From NCBI RefSeq assembly GCF_000013625.1, contig NC_009659.1, positions 1,860,001-1,924,000 on the forward strand: a stretch of DNA of 64,000 nucleotides, given 5' to 3'. Numbering within the stretch: the first letter of the stretch is position 1; the number at the start of each line of letters is the position of its first letter. Positions 7,947-16,744 of this stretch are shown here, piece by piece. Source of the stretch: Janthinobacterium sp. Marseille (GTDB lineage: Bacteria; Pseudomonadota; Gammaproteobacteria; Burkholderiales; Burkholderiaceae_D). Made by a program: the position numbers and the translations under genes. Under the pieces are notes generated by a model. It ran no database searches. It had not been told where the DNA came from and saw only the letters and a list, made by a program, of their open reading frames with translations.

Positions 7947-8459
7947 TTAGCTGACGGTCAGGGTGGTCAGTAGTTTTTGATGGTAGTGCGGGACGCGTTT
8001 GAGTGCGAATTCCGTTGCTGCCTGGCGCACCTGGTTCCTGTCGCCATCGAAATGCGCCGTTTCGGAAAAATGACGGAACCCGTTATCGCATTTAAATGTC
8101 CAGGCCAGGCACACCGTTCCAACAGGCACATCCCCATCACCGGCCGACGGCCCGGCGACGCCGGTAGTGGCGAGGGCAAGGTTGGCCTTGGCTGTCTTGA
8201 GCGCACCTTCGGCCATCGCACATGCAACTTCTTCGCTGGTCAAACCATATTGTTCTATGGTGTCTTCGCTGACATCCAGTGCTTCCATCTTGGCGTCTTC
8301 GGAGTAGGTGACGTAAGCCGACTCCAGCCAACTGCCACAGCCCGGCGGTTCGGCCAGGGTTGATGCAATCAGGCCGGCCGTGCAGGATTCGGCTGTCACT
8401 ATCTTCAACTGATTTTTTTCGAGGTAGGCAACTACTTCATCCAGATACTCTGCTGACAT
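7947..8459 (-). CDS. pncC: Nicotinamide-nucleotide amidase (PncC/CinA C-terminal domain)
   Basis: A 170-residue stand-alone CinA C-terminal domain, starting at 8459 (MSAEYLDEVV). It has TAESCTAGLIAS near residues 23-34, with the catalytic Ser/Lys-region of PncC, a conserved SESAYVTYS-like segment and ATTGVAGPSAGDGDVPVGTV near residue 105. PncC converts NMN to nicotinate mononucleotide plus ammonia in NAD recycling. It lies 59 bases downstream of nadE on the same strand; both enzymes are in the pyridine-nucleotide cycle, which supports the call. The N-terminal MocF/MoaB-like domain of full CinA is absent. Confidence 0.88.
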   Translation of the reverse strand: MSAEYLDEVVAYLEKNQLKIVTAESCTAGLIASTLAEPPGCGSWLESAYVTYSEDAKMEALDVSEDTIEQYGLTSEEVACAMAEGALKTAKANLALATTGVAGPSAGDGDVPVGTVCLAWTFKCDNGFRHFSETAHFDGDRNQVRQAATEFALKRVPHYHQKLLTTLTVS

Positions 8460-8518
8460 GGCGAACTCCGTGTGCGCGACAGCGCGTGGCAATGGTTCGG
8501 TTCTAGCTGCTGACCTGG

Positions 8519-9370
8519 CTATAAACGATTCACCAGGCTGATCGGTAATGTGCGTTTGTGTTCGGTACTGCGATACTGGCGGAGGATGATTTCATAAGCC
8601 TGCGGGCTGACGATTTTCCCTTCGAGGAAATCGTCTATATCGTCGTATGGCAGGCCGAACGAAACTTCGTCCGGCTTCAGTGGCGTCAGTGTTTCGAGAT
8701 CGGCGGTGGGTACCTTGTAGGCGAGGGCGACACTGGCACCGCAATGCTGCGCAATGGAACGGATCTGGCGTTTGTTCAGGCCGGATAGCGGCGTCACATC
8801 ACATGCGCCGTCTCCGTGCTTGGTAAAGAAACCCATCAAGGCTTCCGCCGCATGGTCGGTACCTATCACCAGGCCGCCTGCATGTCCGGCGACTGCATAT
8901 TGCGCAATCATTCTTTGCCGCGCCTTGATATTCCCGAGGATAAAGTCCTCTTCCTTTTCATCCCTGAATGCAAGGCCACCGGCCTTCAATGACGCCAGCA
9001 TACCGTCGCTGGCCGGTTTGATATTCACGGTCAGCGTCTCATCCGGCTGGATGAGCTGCAATGCGCTTTGTGCATCATCTTCATCGCGCTGCTCGCCATA
9101 GGGCAAACGCATGGCGATGAATTTGGCCTGGCGTCCGTAAGCACGTGATTTTTCCACCGCCTTTTGCGCAATCAGGCCTGCCGTCAATGAATCGACGCCG
9201 CCGCTGATCCCGAGTACCAGGCAGTTTTTTTGATTCTGGATCAGTAGTTCATGCAGGAAGTCGACGCGTCGCTCGAATTCCCTGGCGGGGACGATGCTCG
9301 GGCAGACGCCGAGTTCTTTTACGATGAGTTCCTGTTCTAGCGAAAAACTTTGCTGGCTGCTTGGGCTCAT
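8519..9370 (-). CDS. nadE: NH3-dependent NAD+ synthetase
   Basis: A 283-residue enzyme amidating deamido-NAD to NAD with ATP. The PP-loop GISGGVDS is at about residues 60-67, followed by RLPYGEQRDEDDAQ, NIKARQRMIAQY, GTDHAAEALMGFFTKHGDGACDVTPLSGLNKRQIR and the substrate-contacting C-terminal KRTLPISL. Length fits the ammonia-dependent form without glutaminase domain. Start is set at 9370 (MSPSSQQSF); the upstream Met at 9463 adds an unrelated hydrophobic stretch. It is followed by pncC, likely one transcript. Confidence 0.95.
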   Translation of the reverse strand: MSPSSQQSFSLEQELIVKELGVCPSIVPAREFERRVDFLHELLIQNQKNCLVLGISGGVDSLTAGLIAQKAVEKSRAYGRQAKFIAMRLPYGEQRDEDDAQSALQLIQPDETLTVNIKPASDGMLASLKAGGLAFRDEKEEDFILGNIKARQRMIAQYAVAGHAGGLVIGTDHAAEALMGFFTKHGDGACDVTPLSGLNKRQIRSIAQHCGASVALAYKVPTADLETLTPLKPDEVSFGLPYDDIDDFLEGKIVSPQAYEIILRQYRSTEHKRTLPISLVNRL

Positions 9371-9562
9371 GTCGGATGTCGAAGGAAGTAGTGTGAATGG
9401 AAGAGCGCATAAGGGTGCCGCCCGAATAACTGAAAACGATCTTAGCATCAAGATCAAACTCAAATATTTGCATTCTGCAGTCAGAAATCCCCTACACGCA
9501 TCGCGGTGTTTCTGTTCGTTAACAGCATGGATTGATGCTATTCATTCAAATGGATTTGATTG

Positions 9563-10324
9563 CTATGGAGCAGCGGATTCAGAACGACGCATCATTTCGC
9601 TCGGCGTCATGCCCATGATTTGCCGGAAGGCATGGCCGAAGGAGGCGACACTGCTGAAACCGAGTTGCAGCGCGAGCTGCTTGATCGAGGTCTGGCCGTT
9701 GCCGAGGGCTTCGACCGCCGCCATGATGCGTGCGCGTTGCCGCCATTCCTTGAAGGTAAGATTGGTTTCAGCCGGAAACAGGCGCGTGATGGTACGTGCC
9801 GATGCGCCTGCGCTATAAGCCAGTAATTCCAGTTCGCTGCCATTTGCCGGGTCGGCCAGGATCATGTCTGCCACGCGTCGCGCACGTGCGTCATGCGGCA
9901 TCGGCATGAAGGTTCTTGCGTCTTCATCCTCGACGAGTTCAAACAAGGCAAGTTCGAGCAGCAGCGCGAGGCGTTGCGGATGGGAATCCGCTTTGAATGC
10001 ACCCAGTATGGTTTCGCGCAGCAGGGGACCGACGGTCGCAACAAATTCCGATTGCAATCGCGGTGCTGCCGGATGTTGCGCCAGTTGCTCGGGCTGGATT
10101 AGCAAGGCACGCATTTCGATATCCGCCAGCATATCCACAGCGTGTTCTATACCGGGTGGCAACCAGACCGCACGGGCGGGCGGTACCAGCCAGTGGCCTT
10201 TGGGTGTCGTCACCTGCATCACGCCACTGGACGCGAACAGTAACTGCGCCTCGCGATGTACATGCAGGCCGAGGCGGGTACCACGCGGATAGAAACGGGC
10301 GCCTATCGTCATTTCTTTCCTCAA
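9563..10324 (-). CDS. AraC-family regulator with cupin N-terminus
   Basis: A 253-residue protein with an N-terminal cupin sensor (HVHREAQLLFASSGVMQVTTP..., residues 20-85) and a C-terminal double helix-turn-helix (about 150-248), ending in FGHAFRQIMGMTPSEMMRR. Start at 10324 or the Met5 at 10312. It is divergent from an MFS transporter gene with an 84-bp spacer, the same arrangement as NimR-NimT type AraC/efflux pairs; regulation of the transporter is the likely role. Inducer unknown. Confidence 0.88.
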   Translation of the reverse strand: MRKEMTIGARFYPRGTRLGLHVHREAQLLFASSGVMQVTTPKGHWLVPPARAVWLPPGIEHAVDMLADIEMRALLIQPEQLAQHPAAPRLQSEFVATVGPLLRETILGAFKADSHPQRLALLLELALFELVEDEDARTFMPMPHDARARRVADMILADPANGSELELLAYSAGASARTITRLFPAETNLTFKEWRQRARIMAAVEALGNGQTSIKQLALQLGFSSVASFGHAFRQIMGMTPSEMMRRSESAAP

Positions 10325-10408
10325 TATTGGCGTGTTGGCGATGTTATTTGTCTTCCAATCGATGACTTCTCATATTAACCTAGCTGCGATCTTTCAGGAA
10401 GGCAGCTA

Positions 10409-11578
10409 ATGAATCACCCCCGTACCGTTATTGCTTACATCAACCTCGCACACTTTATCGATCACTACGCCATGCTGGTATTTGCCGCAGCGGTAATTGT
10501 CATCGCACCGGTGTTTGGCATGACGTATGGCGAACTCCTGCCTTATGCAACGCCGGGTTTTGTCGCCTTTGGTGCCGGCTCCTTACTGACCGGCTGGCTG
10601 GGGGACCGCTGGAGCCGGCGTCACATGATGGTGATTTTCTTTATCGGCATAGGCGCAGCGATGATGGCGGTCGGCCTTGCGCAAACTCCGCGGCAGGTGG
10701 GCATCGCCTTGCTGGCGGTGGGCTTGTTTGCGGCGATTTACCATCCGGTCGGCACTGCGATGCTGGTCGCGCACGCGGAGAAGCTGGGACGTGAAGTAGG
10801 CGTCAATGGCGTATGGGGCAATCTCGGCGTGGCGTCATCGGCGCTTGTCACCGGCATCGTCTGCCAATACCTCGGCTGGCGCTGGGCCTTTGTAGTGCCG
10901 GGCCTGGCAACGATTGTGATCGGTATCTTCTTTGCCCTTGGCGTCAAACACGAAGCGCGTACCGTTCGCAAGGCGACACAGCAAAGTTCGGTGCGGGTAT
11001 CGAAAGAAGCGATGTGGCGGGTGATCGCGGCGCTGGTCATCACCATCATTGCCAGCTCGACGACATTCAATGCATTCACGGTCGCCATGCCCAAGTTGTT
11101 TAGCGAACGTTTGTCAGGCATTACGGCGAATGCCGCCTTGCTTGGCATCATTGTGGCGGGTACTTATGTGTTCGGCGCGCTGGCGCAGTACATCATCGGC
11201 CATTTATTGGATAGATACTCACTAAAGACCTTATTCCTGCCACTGGCCCTGACGCTCGCGCCACTACTGTATTCTGCTGCGAGCCTGTCCGGTATCGCGC
11301 TGATATTGATTTGCGTCGGCATCGTGATTTGCATTTTCGGGCAGGTCACCGTCAACGACGCGATGATAGGCAAGTACACCAGCGATGAATGGCGGGCGCG
11401 TGCCTACTCGGTACGTTACTTCCTTGGTTTTACTGCAGCGGGGGCTTCGGTCGGGATTGTTGCGAGCCTGCATGAACACGGCGGTTTCACATTGATGCTG
11501 CAGGCTTTGGCCGCTTTGTGCGTGCTGGTGATTATTGGTGCGATTTGTTTCCCGCGCGAGCAGAGGGTGCGGGGATAG
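10409..11578 (+). CDS. MFS transporter
   Basis: A 389-residue protein with about 12 hydrophobic helices and the MFS motif between helices 2 and 3 (GWLGDRWSRRHMM, near residue 65). An AGGAAGG site precedes the ATG. HFIDHYAMLVFAAAV and YHPVGTAMLVAH resemble the fosmidomycin-resistance (Fsr)-like branch of drug exporters, but the substrate cannot be stated. Probably regulated by the divergent AraC protein. Confidence 0.85.
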   Translation: MNHPRTVIAYINLAHFIDHYAMLVFAAAVIVIAPVFGMTYGELLPYATPGFVAFGAGSLLTGWLGDRWSRRHMMVIFFIGIGAAMMAVGLAQTPRQVGIALLAVGLFAAIYHPVGTAMLVAHAEKLGREVGVNGVWGNLGVASSALVTGIVCQYLGWRWAFVVPGLATIVIGIFFALGVKHEARTVRKATQQSSVRVSKEAMWRVIAALVITIIASSTTFNAFTVAMPKLFSERLSGITANAALLGIIVAGTYVFGALAQYIIGHLLDRYSLKTLFLPLALTLAPLLYSAASLSGIALILICVGIVICIFGQVTVNDAMIGKYTSDEWRARAYSVRYFLGFTAAGASVGIVASLHEHGGFTLMLQALAALCVLVIIGAICFPREQRVRG

Positions 11579-11602
11579 TACTGTGGATGCCGCGCAAACT
11601 AT

Positions 11603-13003
11603 TTAGTGCGGCAGCCGTGGTGCAATGAAATTCACCAGTGCATCAATCGCGACAGGTTTCACCATATAGTGATCAAAACCCACGCTGGCGGCGTTCATTT
11701 TATTTTCCTGCTGGCTGTAGCCGCTGATGGCAATGCAAAGCGGCACAGGTTTCGCAGTATGCAAGCGCAACCGCCTGAGTACTTCATAGCCGTCGATGCC
11801 GGGCAAGCCGATATCGCACACGATGACGTCATAGATATTGTCCTTGGCCATTTCCAGCCCGGACGTGCCATCGAAGGCGGAGGTCAGTGTATGGCCTTCC
11901 ATCGTCAGCAAATGACTGAGGATTTCATTGGCGTTGGCATTGTCTTCAATCAGCAGGATGCGGCAACCCTGTATGGCATCTGCCGGCGCATCTCCTTCTT
12001 CATCATCCTTGATGAACTCTGCAGCAATCGGCAGCTCCACCGTGAATTCACTGCCAAGGTCGGCGCCGGCGCTATAAACACTCACCGTACCTGTATGCAT
12101 TTCCACGACCGTGCGCACCAGCGACAGCCCGATGCCCAGGCCGCCTTGCGAACGATCCAGTGACAGCGGTCCTTGCCGGAATAACTCGAAGATGTAGGGT
12201 TGGATATCCGCTGCTATTCCCACACCGTCGTCCTTGATGACGACCTTGACGGTACTGGTCTGCAACTGCACCAGGATATCGATATGTCCGTCTACAGGTG
12301 TGAACTTGGTGGCATTGATGATGAGGTTGGCAAAAGCCTGTGCCAGCCTGACCAGATCGCCATGGATGATGATGGAGGCATCCGGCATCGAGATGGTGAG
12401 CTGCTGTGTACGTTTATCGATGAAGGGCTGGCTGGTTTCAACTGCACTCTCGATGATTTCTGCCAGCAGCAATGAACGCTTTTGCAAAGTGATGTTGCCG
12501 GTACTGACGCGTGAAGCATCCACCAGGTCATCGACCAGATGTGCCATATGACTGACTTGTCGACTGATGATGCCGTGCAGTTTGGGCAGGAGGGGATGGG
12601 CGGTTGAAATCTTGCCCAGCAAATCCGCCGCCATCGCAATCGGTGCCAAAGGATTACGTAACTCATGCGCCAGCATGGACAGGAATTCTTCCTGGCGATG
12701 ATTGGCTGATTCAGCCTTGGCTTGCATGTCTTGTGCGCCGGATGCGGCCAGTACCAGATGCTCATTGGCTTCGCGCAACTGGACGACCAGGGCTTCGAGT
12801 ACATGCTTGCTTTGTGTTGCTTCGTGCAGCGCGCCGCCCTGGGTTAACAGATCGGCGGTTTTTTGACGCAGTTGTTCCGCTTCGCGGTCGATACGCTTCA
12901 ACAAACCGGCGATGGTTTGCCTGAACTGGTCTGCTTCGGGGGAGTTATCGACGTCGGCGGCGGAGGAGCCGCGCAGGGCCATGTTTTGATTACCATCTTG
13001 CAT
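11603..13003 (-). CDS. Soluble hybrid sensor histidine kinase with C-terminal receiver
   Basis: A 466-residue protein with no transmembrane segment. Residues 20-110 are a predicted coiled coil. The HisKA H-box MLAHELRNPLAP is near residue 112; HATPase motifs follow (NLIINATKF, DDGVGI, GGLGIGLSLV, residues 225-320). A receiver domain (about 345-460) has LIEDN, the phospho-acceptor Asp in VCDIGLPGIDGYE and the conserved Lys in MVKPV. No sensor domain other than the coiled coil is seen, so input probably comes through a partner. No adjacent response regulator. Confidence 0.9.
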   Translation of the reverse strand: MQDGNQNMALRGSSAADVDNSPEADQFRQTIAGLLKRIDREAEQLRQKTADLLTQGGALHEATQSKHVLEALVVQLREANEHLVLAASGAQDMQAKAESANHRQEEFLSMLAHELRNPLAPIAMAADLLGKISTAHPLLPKLHGIISRQVSHMAHLVDDLVDASRVSTGNITLQKRSLLLAEIIESAVETSQPFIDKRTQQLTISMPDASIIIHGDLVRLAQAFANLIINATKFTPVDGHIDILVQLQTSTVKVVIKDDGVGIAADIQPYIFELFRQGPLSLDRSQGGLGIGLSLVRTVVEMHTGTVSVYSAGADLGSEFTVELPIAAEFIKDDEEGDAPADAIQGCRILLIEDNANANEILSHLLTMEGHTLTSAFDGTSGLEMAKDNIYDVIVCDIGLPGIDGYEVLRRLRLHTAKPVPLCIAISGYSQQENKMNAASVGFDHYMVKPVAIDALVNFIAPRLPH

Positions 13004-13250
13004 AAGTAGAACCGGCGCCCAGTGAGATTGCCTGATTCTGTCAAATGGCAGATCGGAAGCTATTATTTTTTCTTCAACATACTCCTATTTATCGCTGATT
13101 GTTATCTTTAATTTTTATTTCGCCAGATTGTCAGCAGCTGCAAGCGGATTCGTGATGATTCCATTACTTGCTGCACGGATTCATCAGGTGCTGGAAGAAA
13201 GCGCGGCTTGGTGGTAAAGTGCGTCGATTATTTTGCTATGGGGTTCCAGA

Positions 13251-13301
13251 ATGGGCTGTTCCAGTTGTAGTTCTCACACAGGCAGTACACTGGCAAGGTA
13301 G
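13251..13301 (+). CDS. Possible leader peptide MGCSSCSSHTGSTLAR
   Basis: A 16-residue ORF with a CSSC motif and five Ser, preceded by GGGG seven bases upstream. Its last codons and stop overlap the 5' arm of a perfect 11-bp stem, the geometry of a translation-dependent attenuator. It could also be chance; no homolog is known to me. Confidence 0.35.
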   Translation: MGCSSCSSHTGSTLAR

Positions 13302-13327
13302 CCCTCAATCCTCATCGCTACCTTGCC
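13292..13327 (+). promoter_or_regulatory. 11-bp perfect stem-loop in transporter leader
   Basis: GGCAAGGTAGC pairs with GCTACCTTGCC across a 14-base loop, about 250 bases upstream of the ABC permease start. No T-run follows, so it is not a simple intrinsic terminator. Confidence 0.5.
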
Positions 13328-13574
13328 GCAATGGCGGGTAGTGATATGCAAGACAGGCGGTCCTCGCTTGTTTCATATCTACTCCTTATCGTTTCTTGTT
13401 TCGTCCCTGCGTTGGCCGTGTCCACCGCCAGGGGCCTGACTGCGTTGTATCTGGCTAGTGCCGGGGCTGATTGTTTTTTGCTGAAAACCGCGCGTTAGCT
13501 ATTTAAGCGTGTTGTCACATTGAGCCGTCATCCTGCGTCTTCAGCCCGGATACCCGTGAATACAAGGTTTTACT

Positions 13575-15308
13575 ATGTTTGAGTCGTTCGTTCCTCGCAG
13601 GACAGACCGCTCTTTGCTGGCGATTTCACCGAATCGCTGGGATTGGGCCTTGCTGCCGCTAGTGCTGGCGGTACTGGTGGCGGTCGGCTTTGGCGCGATG
13701 CAGATGACACGGCCTTTTGTGGTCGGCGAAGTCACTCCCATCTCGCTGGATCCGGCCAATCTTCCTTACTATTTGTTGCGCACGATCTTGCGCATGTTCA
13801 TTGCACTCGGCTGCGCCTTGCTATTCAGCTTTGTGTTTGCAGCGATTGCGGCCAAGTATCGCGCTGCCGAAAAGGTCATGATCCCGACGCTGGATATCCT
13901 GCAGTCGGTGCCCATCCTCGGCTTCCAGGCGATTGCGATTGCACCTTTCATCGCCTTTTTCCCCGGCAGCTTGCTGGGTGTGGAGTGCGCGGCGATCTTC
14001 GCGATCTTTTCTTCGCAAGCCTGGAATATGGCCTTCAGCCTGTATCAGTCGATACGTACCGTGCCGTCGGAATTGAATGAGGCAGCACGCGTGTTCCGCC
14101 TGTCCGGCTGGCAGCGTTTCTGGCGCCTTGAGTTGCCGTATGCAATGCCGGGCTTGTTGTGGAACATGATGATGTCGATGTCCGGCGGCTGGTTCTTCCT
14201 GGTGGCGGCAGAAGCGATCTCGGTCGCGAACCAGGACATCAAATTGCCCGGCATCGGTGCGTATATCGCGGTAGCGATTGAAGCGAAAGATTTGCACGCC
14301 ATCCTGTGGGCGATAGGCGCGATGCTGGCCGGCATTGTGCTGTATGACCAATTGTTCTTCCGTCCTTTGCTGGCATGGGCGGATAAATTTCGTTTTGAAG
14401 AATCGCAAGGTGAGACCGAACAGCGTTCATGGTTGCTGAACTGGGGCCGCCGCAGCCGCTGGATGCGTGCCGGTACCGACCGCATGTGGGCAATGCTGCG
14501 CAGTACGCTGGGCTGGTTCAGTGTGTCTTATGACGGCACCGCGCCGCGTGCCAGCGCACGCGTAATCCATCCGATGTGGATGCGGGTGTGGAATGTCGTG
14601 TTGCTGCTGGCCGCCGGCCTGGCGGTGTATCGCCTCGGTATTTTTGTGCACAGCGAAGTCGGCTGGGCCGAGGTCGGTCATGTGCTGTGGCTGGGCGTGA
14701 TTACGCTGACGCGTGTCTTGCTGCTGATTGCGCTGGCTTCATTGGTCTGGGTGCCGATTGCGGTATGGATAGGCTTGCGTCCCAAATATTCGCAGAGGGT
14801 GCAGGGCCTGGCGCAATTCCTCGCTGCTTTCCCGGTGAACCTGATGTTCCCGCTGGTGGTGTACCTGCTGCTGACGATGCAATTGAATCCGAATATCTGG
14901 CTCAGTCCGCTGATGGTATTCGGTACGCAGTGGTACATCCTGTTCAATGTGGTGGCAGGTGCCTCGACGATCCCGAATGAGTTACGCCTGGCGTCCGATA
15001 ACCTGGGCTTGAAAGGCTGGTTGAAATGGAAGCGGGTCTATTTGCCGGCCGTCTTTCCCAGCTATGTGACCGGTGCGATTACGGCCAGCGGCGGTTCATG
15101 GAATGCGAGCATCGTCGCTGAATACGTGACCTGGGGCAAGACCACGCTGATCGCCGATGGCCTGGGCAGTTACATCAAGCAGATGACCGATGCCGGCGAT
15201 TTCCATCGCATTGCGCTCGGCATAGGTGTGATGTGCATATTTGTAATGTTGTTGAATCGATTTTTCTGGCGCAAATTGTATTTGCTGGCAGAAGACCGTA
15301 GTCGTTAG
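13575..15308 (+). CDS. ABC transporter permease, two fused NitT/TauT-type permease domains
   Basis: A 577-residue protein made of two permease halves, each with the EAA-type cytoplasmic loop: NEAARVFRLSGWQRFWRLELP (about residues 170-190) and SDNLGLKGWLKWKRVYLPAVFP (about 475-497). Each half has five to six hydrophobic helices, joined by a hydrophilic linker around residues 270-320. It belongs to the nitrate/sulfonate/taurine permease type. The ATPase gene follows after 8 bases. No substrate-binding protein is encoded nearby, so the substrate and even the direction are unclear. Confidence 0.88.
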   Translation: MFESFVPRRTDRSLLAISPNRWDWALLPLVLAVLVAVGFGAMQMTRPFVVGEVTPISLDPANLPYYLLRTILRMFIALGCALLFSFVFAAIAAKYRAAEKVMIPTLDILQSVPILGFQAIAIAPFIAFFPGSLLGVECAAIFAIFSSQAWNMAFSLYQSIRTVPSELNEAARVFRLSGWQRFWRLELPYAMPGLLWNMMMSMSGGWFFLVAAEAISVANQDIKLPGIGAYIAVAIEAKDLHAILWAIGAMLAGIVLYDQLFFRPLLAWADKFRFEESQGETEQRSWLLNWGRRSRWMRAGTDRMWAMLRSTLGWFSVSYDGTAPRASARVIHPMWMRVWNVVLLLAAGLAVYRLGIFVHSEVGWAEVGHVLWLGVITLTRVLLLIALASLVWVPIAVWIGLRPKYSQRVQGLAQFLAAFPVNLMFPLVVYLLLTMQLNPNIWLSPLMVFGTQWYILFNVVAGASTIPNELRLASDNLGLKGWLKWKRVYLPAVFPSYVTGAITASGGSWNASIVAEYVTWGKTTLIADGLGSYIKQMTDAGDFHRIALGIGVMCIFVMLLNRFFWRKLYLLAEDRSR

Positions 15309-15316
15309 GAGGCAGG

Positions 15317-16618
15317 ATGAGCCGGAATGTATTGATTGAATTGAAGGGTGTCGACAAATCCTTCCAGACCGCGGACGGCACACCGAGCAGTGTGCTGGAG
15401 CAGGTGGATTTCACCCTGACTGAAGGCGAGATCGTGGCTTTGCTGGGCAAATCCGGTTCGGGCAAATCAACGCTGTTGCGCATCATGGCAGGCCTGATCC
15501 CGGCGGATAGCGGCAGCGCGATGTATCGCGGCAAGAATATATACGGCCCGGTGGCCGGCATTGCGATGGTGTTCCAGTCCTTTGCGCTGTTCCCGTGGCT
15601 GACGGTGCAGCAAAACGTCGAGCTCGGACTGGAAGCGCAAGGTGTGCCGCCGGCTGAACGGGAAAAACGTGCGGATGCGATGCTTGACCTGATCGGCCTG
15701 GCCGGTTTCGGCGGCGCTTTGCCGCGTGAATTGTCTGGTGGCATGAAGCAGCGCGTCGGTATTGCCCGCGGCCTGGTGACCGGGCCGGATGTGCTGCTGA
15801 TGGATGAAGCTTTCTCCGCCCTCGATGTGTTGACGGGTGAAACCCTGCGCGACGATATCCTCGAGATGTGGGAAGAAAACCGTATCCCGACCAAGGGCAT
15901 CCTGATCGTGTCGCACAATATTGAAGAAGCCGTGATGATGTCCGATCGCATCGTGGTGCTGTCGAGCAGCCCGGGACGTATCCGCAGCGAGATCAAGATA
16001 GATTTGCCGCGCCCGCGCAATCCGGATTCGGCCGAGGTGCGTGCGCTGATCGATGAAGTGTATGCCTTGATGACGATGCGTACGCCGCAGGAAGCCACAA
16101 CCGGTGTCGCGGTGCATGCGCACCTCAGCTATCGCTTGCCGGAAACCGATGTCGCGCATATCGAAGGTGTACTGGATTTGCTGGCGGCACCGCCATTCAA
16201 TGGTCGCGCCGATTTGCCGGAGCTGACCGAGGAAGCCAAGCTGCCGGATGAGGAATTGTTCCCGACGTATGAAGCACTCGGCTTGCTTGGATTGGCGCAA
16301 GTGGAGAAGGGTGACATTACGCTGACTGCGCTGGGCCACGGCTACGCGCAAGCTGCACATATGCGCCGCAAGGAAATCTTTGGCCAGCAATTGCTGACGC
16401 ATGTGCCGCTGGCGGCGCATATACGGCATAGCCTGGAACATGAGCCCAACGGCTCCTTGTCGGAGAAGCACTTCCTCAATACGCTGGAAGAATTCCTCAA
16501 GCAGGAAGAAGCCGAGCGCGTGCTGGAAGTGGTGGTGGAGTGGGGGCGCTACGGTGAAGTTTATGAGTACGACTATCACACCGGGCAGTTGAAGCTGCCA
16601 GAGAGCGACGCAGGGTAA
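15317..16618 (+). CDS. ABC transporter ATP-binding protein with C-terminal AAA-associated domain
   Basis: A 433-residue protein. Residues 1-240 are an NrtD/SsuB-type ATPase: Walker A GKSGSGKST (about 43-51), Q-loop VFQSFALFPWL, signature LSGGMKQRVGIARGL, Walker B VLLMDEAFSALD and switch VSHNIEEA. Residues about 270-425 form the AAA-associated C-terminal domain found with fused permeases of this type (LTEEAKLPDEELFPTYEALGLL...). A GGAGG-like site precedes the ATG. It partners with the fused permease just upstream. Confidence 0.9.
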   Translation: MSRNVLIELKGVDKSFQTADGTPSSVLEQVDFTLTEGEIVALLGKSGSGKSTLLRIMAGLIPADSGSAMYRGKNIYGPVAGIAMVFQSFALFPWLTVQQNVELGLEAQGVPPAEREKRADAMLDLIGLAGFGGALPRELSGGMKQRVGIARGLVTGPDVLLMDEAFSALDVLTGETLRDDILEMWEENRIPTKGILIVSHNIEEAVMMSDRIVVLSSSPGRIRSEIKIDLPRPRNPDSAEVRALIDEVYALMTMRTPQEATTGVAVHAHLSYRLPETDVAHIEGVLDLLAAPPFNGRADLPELTEEAKLPDEELFPTYEALGLLGLAQVEKGDITLTALGHGYAQAAHMRRKEIFGQQLLTHVPLAAHIRHSLEHEPNGSLSEKHFLNTLEEFLKQEEAERVLEVVVEWGRYGEVYEYDYHTGQLKLPESDAG

Positions 16619-16705
16619 TACGCCAGGCCATGCTTACCATCCTGCGCTGACGCCTGAAAACGCAGCGCCAGCAAAAAAATCGCAATGGCGGCACAATACT
16701 GTTTT

Positions 16706-16719
16706 AATTAGTACTAATT
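16706..16719. promoter_or_regulatory. 14-bp palindrome AATTAGTACTAATT upstream of dioxygenase
   Basis: Perfect self-complementary sequence 26 bases before the DODA-type dioxygenase start, within an AT-rich stretch. HxlR/MarR-type regulators bind such TAGTAC-containing sites, so it may be an operator, but no regulator gene is adjacent. Confidence 0.35.
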
Positions 16720-16744
16720 TGGTACAGCAGAACAGGATATAGCC

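Larger units (their letters stand above)
13004..13574. other. Long leader/intergenic region upstream of ABC transporter
   Basis: About 570 bases between the divergent kinase and the ABC permease. It contains a 16-residue Cys/Ser-rich ORF (13251-13301), an 11-bp perfect stem overlapping its stop (13292-13327), and a second possible ORF at 13331-13498 (55 residues, hydrophobic, no ribosome-binding site). The layout suggests leader-based regulation of the transporter. I do not recognise a known riboswitch class. Confidence 0.45.

Noticed and set aside
13331..13498. 55-residue hydrophobic ORF in the ABC leader
   Set aside because: No ribosome-binding site, no recognisable family; kept only as a note in the leader entry.
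15467..16579. 370-residue open frame opposite the ABC ATPase
   Set aside because: His/Arg/Gln-rich shadow frame; the plus strand encodes a complete ATPase.
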